NCBI GenBank assembly: GCA_905221605.1
Contig: CAJNDS010002668.1
Span: forward strand, 861,501-925,500
Direction: 5' to 3'
Length of the DNA: 64,000 nucleotides
Origin: Symbiodinium natans
Lineage: Eukaryota; Sar; Dinophyceae; Suessiales; Symbiodiniaceae
Positions 57,668 through 64,000 of this stretch are shown one piece after another. Under the pieces are notes generated by a model. The model saw only the letters and a list, made by a program, of their open reading frames with translations, was not told where the DNA came from and ran no database searches. Each line of letters opens with the position of its first letter. Positions within the stretch are counted from its first letter, which is position 1. Position numbers and translations under genes: made by a program.

Positions 57668-57753
57668 AGAGCAGATGCAGCTTCGTTTCGGGGCGGCTCG
57701 AGATTCTTTGCCGACGAAGAGGCAGCCATCGACCCTCACAAGAATTCGTAGGA
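57668..57753 (+). CDS. Exon-like island
   Basis: After CCTTCAAG reads RADAASFRGGSRFFADEEAA... to ...DPHKNS and TAG. Other plus frames are also open, so low confidence. Confidence 0.3.
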
Positions 57754-57763
57754 TTCGGGTATC

Positions 57764-57830
57764 GGGGTTTAGGGTTTAGGGTTTAGGGTTCAGGGTTTAG
57801 GGTTTCGGGTTTAGGGTTTAGGGTTCAGGA
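57764..57830 (+). repeat. TTTAGGG tract
   Basis: With TTTCGGG and TTCAGGG units. Confidence 0.9.
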
Positions 57831-58030
57831 GTATCCGCTAGAAGCTGAGAGACAAAGTAGGCGTCAAACCCGCGCCCTTCAAACCAGGCTCGAGTTTGCC
57901 CTTCGAGTCGCTCTCATGGCCTTCTGGTTGTCGAGCAGACAGAGCAGCGCGTGTAGCGGAGCAAAAACCTCCCAGACCTCAAGTTTGGGGGTTGTTCGAT
58001 GTTAGTATGATTATTCGTTTCTGTAAAATA
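57831..58030 (+). other. Island with two long open frames
   Basis: PLEAERQSRRQTRALQTRLE... and DKVGVKPAPFKPGSSLPFES... are both open for about 50 codons. One may be an exon. Confidence 0.35.
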
Positions 58031-58200
58031 GCAATAATAATAATTATTATTAATATGGTTGTTATTATGATTAGTATGATTATTATGATTATTATGATTA
58101 TTATGATTATTATGATTATTGTGATTGTTATGATTGTTATGATTATTATGATTCTTATGATGATTGTGATTAATTGTCAGTATTCTATCATTAGTATGTT
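58031..58200. repeat. ATTATGATT-type microsatellite
   Basis: Imperfect ATTATG units for about 170 bp; open frames in it are artefacts. Confidence 0.9.
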
Positions 58201-58649
58201 TTGTAGCTATTATTGATATTAGTGCTGCTACTACCATCCTTAGAAAAGGTTAATTATGAGGGGTCCCTACTTTGGAGCACCCCACCCCACCCCCCCCCCA
58301 TGAAGGCCATGCGCCTCCATCACTGTTTCGCCTCAAGACCCTAAGCCCTAGGTGTTCCAAACTTGTGGGCTCTTCTCTTAGGTACCTTCAAGAGACGGAA
58401 AAAGTTGCAACGAGGACCCCCCCAAACCAAATGAACCCTGGCCGACAGTCGTGATGACTCTTCAATTCAAGTCTCGGGATCGCCCCTGGGCATACACTGT
58501 GGGACCGAATTTCCCCAACACCCCCACACCCTAGACTCCAAACCCTAGACCCGATGCCCTAACCCCTAACCCTAACCCCGAAGCTAAACCCTAAACCCCC
58601 AACACTAAACCCTAAGCCCGAAACCCTAACCCTCTGTATTTGCCAGGCC
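58201..58649. other. Unique and degenerate C-rich sequence
   Basis: A stretch ending at 58454 (YLQETEKVATRTPPNQMNPG) may be a terminal exon. Degenerate CCCTAAA at 58525-58635. Confidence 0.35.
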
Positions 58650-58745
58650 ATGGGGTCCCGAATCCCTCTTTGTGGGATTTTGACAGTCATGCAGCTCGGT
58701 AGCCTCATTCCCCCGATTGTTTACTTCGCATGTTTACATCCGTGA
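58650..58745 (+). CDS. Small hydrophobic ORF, 31 aa
   Basis: After TTTGCCAG|GCC, ATG starts MGSRIPLCGILTVMQLGSLI... to ...ACLHP and TGA. A membrane-span-like stretch. Could be a terminal exon with a C-terminal anchor. Family unknown. Confidence 0.4.
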   Translation: MGSRIPLCGILTVMQLGSLIPPIVYFACLHP

Positions 58746-58782
58746 TTCTAGTTTTTGAATATGAATGGTTGTGCTTTGATAC

Positions 58783-58850
58783 ACAGAGATTTCATATGTC
58801 TACACATAGACAGATATGCCTATGTGTACGCATTCGAAAATCTCTATGCA
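58783..58850. repeat. Inverted-repeat hairpin, AT-rich
   Basis: AGAGATTTCATATGTCTACACATAG pairs imperfectly with CTATGTGTACGCATTCGAAAATCTCT around ACAGATATGC. Possibly a small MITE. Confidence 0.4.
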
Positions 58851-58859
58851 TATACAGTA

Positions 58860-58985
58860 TAAAATGTATGTATACATAATATAATTTAGTCATATATATA
58901 TAGATAGACATATGTATACATATATATATATGTATATAATTACAGATAAGGGATAATATATAGTAAAAAGTCAGTAAGTCCGAAA
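58860..58985. repeat. (TA)n and (TATG)n microsatellite
   Basis: AT-rich run, no gene. Confidence 0.85.
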
Positions 58986-59036
58986 CGGGCGGCTCAAGCC
59001 CAGGAGCAATGCAGGCTCTAGAGCCTTGCATGTGGG

Positions 59037-59200
59037 TTTGGGGTTCAGGGTTTAGGGTTTAGGATTTAGGGTTTAGGGTTTAGGGTTTAGGGTTTAGGGT
59101 GTAGGGTTTAGGGTTTAGTGTTTAGTGTGTAGGGTTTAGGGTTTAGGGTTTAGGGTTTAGGGTTCAGGGTTTAGGGTCTCATGCTTAGGGTTTAGGGCTT
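59037..59200 (+). repeat. TTTAGGG array
   Basis: Near-perfect with TTTAGTG and GTGTAGGG units. Confidence 0.95.
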
Positions 59201-59433
59201 GGGGGAATTTCAGGTTATAAGGGCTGGTAATCGGGCTTGAAACATAGGGCTTCTACGTAGGGTTAATATACAGGGCGTAGAAGGCTTCTCTGGTTTTGAA
59301 GGTGCAGGTCTTCGTGGATTAGGGTATCCTTAGACCCTAGGGGTCCGGTTTCCTCATGACGCTCATCAAAGTCAGCATGTGGAGCTTGAGCATTTAAGCG
59401 CATGTCTACAACTTCTCTGTCGGGTCTGTCACG

Positions 59434-59658
59434 ATGGCCATGGACGAGTCGTTCGTGCGGTGGGCCTTGCGTCAGTCGGGAGGCAGGGATGAGAGTGAGG
59501 GCAGTGAACCGAAGCCCCCAACCCGAATCCCTCAACAACAGCAGCAGCAACAGCAGCGGCCACGGCCACAGCGACAAGAACAAGAACAAGAACAAAACAA
59601 GGACAAGGAACAAGAACAAGAACAAGAACGAGAACGAGAGCAGGAACAAGCAACATGA
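59434..59658 (+). CDS. Q/E-rich small protein, 74 aa
   Basis: ATG to TGA. Ordered start MAMDESFVRWALRQSGGRDE, then a poly-Gln run (CAG/CAA), then (EQ)n and (ER)n built from a GAACAA hexamer. Low-complexity charged tail; likely disordered or coiled coil. The N-terminal 30 residues look genuine. The minus strand gives a hydrophobic run, an artefact of the hexamer. Role unknown. Confidence 0.5.
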   Translation: MAMDESFVRWALRQSGGRDESEGSEPKPPTRIPQQQQQQQQRPRPQRQEQEQEQNKDKEQEQEQEREREQEQAT

Positions 59659-60100
59659 GCAAAGTGCCAATAGGTTAAGACAGAGGCTTTCGTCGCCTTC
59701 GCGATGCCTTTCGCAGATAAGGTATAAAGAACCCTGGCGTTTGCCAAGTCCCCATCCGAGCTCTAGCCTCCCCAAGACCACCTGAACGCTGCAAACCCGA
59801 AAGACCCTAAACCCCAAACCAAGAAACCCTGAACCCCAAACCCGAAAAGACATGAAAAGGGTAGGTCAGCAGGTGCTTCACGGCCCTCCCTTTGCATTCG
59901 ACTTCTCCCCCGAGTGATCCGGACACATCCGTACGCTCTCAGCCTTTGCTCTTTCGAGGCCACCAGAAGCCTGTAAGTCCAAATTTTCGCGGCCAAAAGC
60001 CCCAAACACCTGGAGAAGCTAAGGCAAACACTGAAAAACCTGGAATTTTCAACTTCGCCCTCACCTAAACCCTCAACACCAAGATCTACAACGCAAACGC
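59659..60100. other. Unique sequence, both strands open
   Basis: Plus 59865-60068 (PLHSTSPPSDPDTSVRSQPL... to TAA) and minus 59763-60005 (KIWTYRLLVASKEQRLRAYG) overlap. One may be an exon; I cannot choose. Confidence 0.35.
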
Positions 60101-60305
60101 AGTTTAGGGTTTAGGGTTTAGGGTTTAAGTTTGTGTCTGCGGAGGCGAGGGCAAGCTTCAAGTGGCGGAGTCCGCCTATGAGGCCGGGGGCGGGTCGGGT
60201 TGTAGGCTTAGGGCTTAGGGCTTAGGGTTTGGGGTTTAGGGTGTAGGGTTTAGGGTTGAGGGTTGAGGGTTTAGGGTTTAGGGTTTGCGGTTTAGGGTTT
60301 TGGGG
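60101..60305 (+). repeat. TTTAGGG tracts around an island
   Basis: TTTAGGG 60101-60126 and 60213-60305. The island 60127-60198 reads KFVSAEARASFKWRSPPMRP, GC3 about 75%, ending CGG|GTTGTAGG. Confidence 0.8.
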
Positions 60306-60309
60306 TGTT

Positions 60310-60515
60310 TATGAGGAAATGAATGCAGGTGAGTGACGTGTGAAGCATATTGAAAGCCACATGACAACCCACAATCCATCAAGTTCAACATCTCGATTTC
60401 TTCTTATCTATCCGTATATCCCATGGATTTCTGTTCGCCATGTCTGAACAGATTTCCAGGGAAAAGTGCTGCACGCATTCTCTTGGAAAATCATGAAACG
60501 CAAGAGGGAAGCTAA
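60310..60515 (+). CDS. Predicted splice junction of a gene end
   Basis: YEEMNA ends AATGCAG|GTGAGTG at 60328. A 131-nt intron ends GAACAGATTTCCAG at 60459. The next exon continues in phase as GKSAARILLENHETQEGS and TAA at 60515. Both sites fit the consensus. Upstream exon start is unknown; the family is not recognised. Confidence 0.45.
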
Positions 60516-60558
60516 GGTGTCATACGATTGCCAACAACGGAGAATGTAAGGGTTTAGC

Positions 60559-60895
60559 CCTCCCTCTCTCCCTCCTCTCTCCCTCCTCTCTCCCTCCTCT
60601 CTCCCTCCTCTCTCCCTCCTCTCTCCCTCCTCTCTCCCTCCTCTCTCCCTCCTCTCTCCCTCCTCTCTCCCTCCTCTCTCCCTCCTCTCTCCCTCCTCTC
60701 TCCCTCCTCTCTCCCTCCTCTCTTCCTCCTCTCTCCCTCCTCTCTCCCTCCTCTCTTCCTCCTCTCTCCCTCCTCTCTCCCTCCTCTCTCCCTCTTCTCT
60801 CCCTCCCCTCTCCCTCCCCTCTCCCTCCCCTCTCCCTCTTCTCTCCTCCTCTCTCCCTCTCTTCCTCTCTCCCCCTGTTTCTCCTTCTAATTCCT
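60559..60895 (+). repeat. CTCCCTCCTCT polypyrimidine minisatellite
   Basis: About 30 units of 10-11 bp, almost pure pyrimidine on plus for roughly 340 nt. Confidence 0.95.
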
Positions 60896-60902
60896 TCTAT
60901 AG

Positions 60903-60982
60903 TTCTGCAATTTGTTATTTCGCTTCTTGCAACTGAGTCGTCTGAGGAGCTGGCCCTTCACTTGGAGCTTCTTGGCAAGTAA
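60903..60982 (+). CDS. Terminal exon-like frame after the polypyrimidine tract
   Basis: CCTTCTATAG|TT CTG opens LQFVISLLATESSEELALHL... to TAA, 25 codons, amphipathic. It starts at the first AG after the tract. Family unknown. Confidence 0.4.
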
Positions 60983-61310
60983 ACCTTCACTTTGCATGTC
61001 CATGGAGTATACAGGCTTGCTCTTGCTGTTTGTTTTCAGCCGAATGAAGCCTGAAGCCTCAAGTTTCCTAAGCCTTATCTCCCCTCCTGCCTAGATCCTG
61101 CACACCCCACATCCTCAGCCCCAAGGATCTTAGCCCTACCAGAACCCTCCCAACCATCCTGTCTTACTTGCTAACACGGGCCCTGCAGCCCATCTTAAAC
61201 CCTGCACCCCCTGGACCCTAAACCCTAGACCCTAGACCCTAACCCCTAACCCCTAAACCCTAAACCCTACACCCTAAACCCCAAACCCTAAACCCATGTC
61301 CCTCTTAACA
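60983..61310. other. Unique and degenerate C-rich sequence
   Basis: CCCTAGA/CCCTAAC/CCCTAAA tract at 61210-61295. No gene supported. Confidence 0.4.
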
Positions 61311-61426
61311 GTACTTGGGGGGCTTTTGGGCCAGCACCCAAAGCCTCGAGGCTCCGCCTCCGGCGGGTCTTGCGCCTCGCCTGGCGCCTCTGCCTCCACG
61401 CGCGGCGGCGACGGCTGAAGAGGCGG

Positions 61427-61466
61427 GGTTTAGGGTTTAGGGTTTAGGGTTTAGGGTTTAGGGTTT
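61427..61466 (+). repeat. TTTAGGG tract
   Basis: Follows a GC-rich, Arg-rich open stretch (61313-61425). Confidence 0.9.
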
Positions 61467-61477
61467 TTAGAGGCGGC

Positions 61478-61913
61478 TTGTTTATCAATGTCTCACCGAA
61501 AGGTGAGTATAACAAAGCTGTCGGAGTATGGTTGCAAGGCAATTCTACCCAGTATGTGCTGGTATTCTGGGTTTGGCCGCGAGGCGTTGAAGACTTTGAG
61601 GCCAGCTCAGGCAGAAAGGTTGCCAGACACAAGGGCAGGTCTGAATCCAAGAGCCCTGAATCCACCCGCGTCACCAGCTTCATGGTGCGCGTGCTCCGAA
61701 GAGCCGTCGGCAGGAGTGACGTGGAAGATGTCGTTGTCGTCAATGGCGTCTTTCCTGGGGGACCGGCGTGCCTTGCTGACTTTCAGACTCGATATCAGGA
61801 GTTCAACTACTTGTAGGTGTGCAACCATGGTTGCTGTCACCATCGCTATCATCATCAGAACTCATAGGAGCTTAAGGGAGCACAAAAGGACGCCTCAGAT
61901 TAGAAGGGCATAA
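61478..61913. other. Repeat-free stretch with open frames on both strands
   Basis: Plus 61478-61816 is open for over 100 codons (NKAVGVWLQGNSTQYVLVFW...), minus 61607-61855 is also open. No domain recognised; one is probably real. Confidence 0.35.
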
Positions 61914-62036
61914 GGGGCGCAATCCTTGAAGAAGGTCGTGGGGTTCTGGGACCCTACGCCTGTTGTGCATGGCACTGCAGATACCGAACGGGTGAGGGAG
62001 GCCTTGGGTGGGGGAGTGGGGGTCCCGCGAGCCTAA
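61914..62036 (+). CDS. Exon-like frame, 40 aa
   Basis: Open after TAA at 61911; reads GAQSLKKVVGFWDPTPVVHG then TADTER and either GTGAGGG as a donor or VREALGGGVGVPRA and TAA. Protein-like; family unknown. Confidence 0.4.
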   Translation, partial: GAQSLKKVVGFWDPTPVVHGTADTERVREALGGGVGVPRA

Positions 62037-62049
62037 TCACTCAACTTAC

Positions 62050-62128
62050 GCGTTCGACCTTCAAAATAGTCTCTGTAACCATGTGCCTGACGTGCGCCTT
62101 GTCATCTTGCTTGCCCTCCTTGGCCTGC
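62050..62128 (-). CDS. Minus-strand exon-like island with consensus splice sites
   Basis: On minus, AGGACTTTGCAG precedes the exon and GAACGC|GTAAGT ends it. Reads AKEGKQDDKAHVRHMVTETI..., GC3 about 72%. The open frame extends further upstream (to about 62244). Both sites are near consensus, a strong case among the islands. Confidence 0.5.
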
Positions 62129-62250
62129 CTGCAAAGTCCTGGGAGACATGCTGAGCTCCAACGGTCTAACTCGAGAAGCCGAAAATCGTTCTCAGCGCCC
62201 TGAACGACACTCACCCCCAACAAAAACTTGTTAAAGGCATACAAAAGGAA

Positions 62251-62358
62251 TTACTTTTTGTGGTTATATACATAATTATGCCCATATCTCTGGGCTCTTC
62301 CGAGGCGTTTGGCGCCGATCTTCGCCTTGGCCTCGGCGGCAGCCACAGCGCGAGGCAT
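62251..62358 (-). CDS. Small Ala/Lys-rich ORF, 35 aa
   Basis: ATG 62358 to TAA; MPRAVAAAEAKAKIGAKRLG then RAQRYGHNYVYNHKK. GC3 about 71% in the first 21 codons, then AT-rich, so an exon may end near RYGH. Upstream in-frame stop, so the ATG is a likely start. It lies just upstream of the previous minus exon; simple joining breaks phase. Confidence 0.4.
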   Translation of the reverse strand: MPRAVAAAEAKAKIGAKRLGRAQRYGHNYVYNHKK

Positions 62359-62394
62359 GACAAAGCACGTTCAAGAAGTAGACTTGGGGCATCT

Positions 62395-62452
62395 GGTATA
62401 TGCAGGATATATCTATATGTATATATACACATGTATGTATATATGTGCGTGT
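62395..62452. repeat. (TA)n/(TG)n microsatellite
   Basis: ATATATCTATATGTATATAT-type run. Confidence 0.85.
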
Positions 62453-62611
62453 AGTGCATACAATGTGTCTAGTAGAACTCTTGACCATACCCGCTTCGGG
62501 GTTCAAGAGTTGATATCTGCCTGGGTATATTTCGGATTCTGGCTCCCTGGGTGCACCACTTCAGGGTGCTGGATGCGTTCTGGTTGTGCGGAGAGCACCT
62601 AGCTCAGCTCT

Positions 62612-62714
62612 AGGGGTTTCCGAGAACAGGGGTACCCTTTTTGGGGAGTCCCTTCAAGGGGGATTCTGTTCTATTTGGGGTCGAAGAGGGGTAACCCCTA
62701 TTCTGGGCAAAGCC
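62612..62714. mobile_element. Inverted-repeat element family 2, copy
   Basis: AGGGGTTTCCGAGAACAGGGG ... ACCCCTATTCTGGGCAAAGC then CC; interior GGGAGTCCCTTCAAGGGGGA and CTATTTGGGGTC. Confidence 0.65.
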
Positions 62715-62729
62715 CAGATCTCGGGCCGG

Positions 62730-63180
62730 GTGTTTCAGAAACCTGCTGTTTATGCACTGAAAAGCAGCCTGCTCGCGTCACGCGTAAACAACACCATGGC
62801 AGACAGTCGGAAGGCGCCCCTGGCCACGAGAAGCTCGTGTCTATCTCGGCTGAGTTGGAGAAGATGTCTTACAGATGCAGCAGGTCTGAGTGATAGTTCA
62901 GGGTTTAAGGAGCAAGTCTGAGGGTAGTTTAGTGACCCCTTAATCTGGTCCCCAACCTTCTTTGAAAGGTTCTGATGTCTGGGCGCTTAATTTGTACGGG
63001 GCACATAAGGGGTACATCTACAAGGGGTACCCTTTAACGAGCTACTAAGGGACTATGTAGCTATCCTTGGAGCATTTTGAGGTGTTCCTGTCAGGGTGGG
63101 GAGGCCTCTTTCTGGAGAGCTGAGATGCAGAATACACGAGACCCACAGCCTTGATTCCCAAGTCGCCCAGGGCCTAGGGT
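62730..63180. other. Unique sequence, overlapping frames
   Basis: 62800-62921 is open in two plus frames: HEKLVSISAELEKMSYRCSR and MADSRKAPLATRSSCLSRLS (to TGA). One is likely an exon. Nothing else supported. Confidence 0.35.
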
Positions 63181-63480
63181 GTAGGTTTTAGGGTTTCAGG
63201 GTTTTGGGGTTTAGGGAGCTTTTTGTTTCTACACCAAAAAGCCATCTCCACTTTCATGTCTGCATGACACGAAACACCACTTCCCTGTAATCAGGCCAAT
63301 ATGTGTCCAGATCATTAACGTAGGCTGCGGGATCTGCAGTACCGTGGGATGAAGGGGTCTATGGCTCGGGATTCGAGTTGAGGGTCTCGAATCCCGAAGT
63401 TCAGAGTGGAAACCCGGATTAAGCCCCAAACCCTTAAGCCCTAAGCCCTAAGCCCTAAATCCTAAACCCTAAACCCTTCC
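63181..63480. other. Unique sequence with a perfect hairpin
   Basis: 63366-63397: TCGGGATTCGAG, 8-nt loop, CTCGAATCCCGA, a perfect 12-bp stem. CCCTAAG/CCCTAAA at 63433-63475. Confidence 0.6.
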
Positions 63481-63481
63481 A

Positions 63482-63570
63482 AGAAGGAGCGATGAGCCGT
63501 CTGCACCAAGCCTGAGCGTCGTGACGCTCATGGAAAACGGCGAGTTTAAGGCACTCCGAGTTGAGGGATT
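63482..63570 (+). CDS. Exon-like island
   Basis: After CCCTTCCAAG the frame reads RSDEPSAPSLSVVTLMENGE then FKALRVEG, about 28 codons. Contains the palindrome TGAGCGTCGTGACGCTCA. Followed by TTTCAGGG repeat. Family unknown. Confidence 0.4.
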
Positions 63571-63635
63571 TCAGGGTTTCAGGGTTTCAGGGTTTCAGGG
63601 TTTCAGGGTTACAGGCTTTCAGGGTTTCCGGGTTT
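63565..63635 (+). repeat. TTTCAGGG (8-mer) array
   Basis: Seven successive units, another locally fixed variant. Confidence 0.9.
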
Positions 63636-63681
63636 GCCGTGTAGCTCAGTATGGTCTGAGTGCCCTGCGTTGAGCAGCCAC

Positions 63682-63909
63682 TTATGTCCCACAACCGAAA
63701 ACCCACGCTTTGCAAGGCATTGTTGAGCTACGACAGCTACGACCCCTAGCCGTACCCTCGCGTGCGTGTTCTCTTAAGGTCTCCGTGAACATGGAAACAG
63801 AGGGATCCCTTTGTATTGCTCGATAGTTTGGATCCAATGAACAGGGGTCTGTCAGCGTTGCTTCTACGGATTCCTCAGAGCATTCCGTGCCAAAAGCAGG
63901 CAATTGTAA
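63682..63909 (-). CDS. Minus-strand exon-like frame, about 73 codons
   Basis: Reads LPAFGTECSEESVEATLTDP then CSLDPNYRAIQRDPSVSMFT... to ...PCKAWVFGCGT and TAA. An acidic, protein-like order over 73 codons with no repeat; starts without ATG, so a downstream exon is likely. Family unknown. Confidence 0.45.
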   Translation of the reverse strand, partial: LQLPAFGTECSEESVEATLTDPCSLDPNYRAIQRDPSVSMFTETLREHAREGTARGRSCRSSTMPCKAWVFGCGT

Positions 63910-64000
63910 TCAAAGCCCTGCCTCATACTTTAATCACTTTTTGAGCACTGTTGCTCTAGGGGGGAAGCTCTAAGCTGCCAACACTAGGCGCAGTAGGAAG

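Noticed and set aside
57896-58216. 106-codon plus frame ending in Ile/Met repeats
   Set aside because: The second half is ATTATG microsatellite; only the first part could be coding.
59263-59853. 196-codon Leu/Phe-rich minus frame as a membrane protein
   Set aside because: It is the complement of the CAG/GAACAA hexamer run; the plus frame has a sensible N-terminus.
63362-63400. tRNA T-arm at GGGTCTCGAATCCC
   Set aside because: The sequence is one arm of a perfect 12-bp hairpin and no other tRNA arms are present.

Overview
The window looks like nuclear DNA of a dinoflagellate, probably near the Symbiodiniaceae type. The evidence is: (i) a plus-strand ankyrin-repeat gene and a plus-strand RCC1-like repeat gene, both with an N-terminal ubiquitin-like segment, an architecture I associate with dinoflagellates; (ii) an ankyrin gene that reads through best with non-GT donors (GC and GA), a known dinoflagellate habit; (iii) the 7-mer TTTAGGG; (iv) weak GC3 bias in coding stretches and no operon-like spacing. 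I cannot name a species.

The dominant feature is interstitial telomere-type repeat. Arrays of CCCTAAA or TTTAGGG, from a few units to about 380 bp, recur every few hundred bases along all 64 kb in both orientations, so this is not a chromosome end. Variant units (CCCTAAG, CCCTGAA, CCCTCAA, CCCCAAA, CCCTAAAA, CCCCTAAA, AAAACCT) sit in homogeneous blocks. Between arrays are unique islands of about 60-300 bp. Many hold one open frame with high GC3 and splice-like edges, often an exon end followed at once by GTTAGGG or GTTTAGGG, or a CCCTAAAG or poly-C run ending in AG just before the frame. I read many of these as exons or exon fragments separated by introns built of telomere-type repeat. Short open frames are common by chance, so most are scored low.

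Layout. 0-7 kb: dense arrays, small islands and a 21-bp minisatellite cassette (6.1-6.7 kb). 7-12.5 kb: a Tourist-like MITE, a 64-bp VNTR and an AT-rich scrap. 12.5-23 kb: arrays with the best exon-like islands, a 266-bp tandem repeat and a second minisatellite cassette sharing a 3' flank with the first. 23.3-25.3 kb: three-exon ankyrin gene. 27.1-29.0 kb: AT-rich, array-free island. 29.8-30.2 kb: two abutting MITEs. 31.9-33.4 kb: ubiquitin-like/RCC1-like gene. 33.6-43.7 kb: arrays, islands and MITEs. 44.3-45.4 kb: multi-pass membrane protein gene. 45.5-64 kb: arrays, islands, several MITEs, a Q/E-rich small protein gene, a roughly 340-bp polypyrimidine tract and a cluster of minus-strand exon-like frames.

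Five or six short non-autonomous inverted-repeat families are scattered through the window. The best has five copies, three of them with clear 8-bp target duplications. The genes show no shared pathway. What links the window is a genome being reshaped by telomere-type repeat, MITEs and minisatellites.
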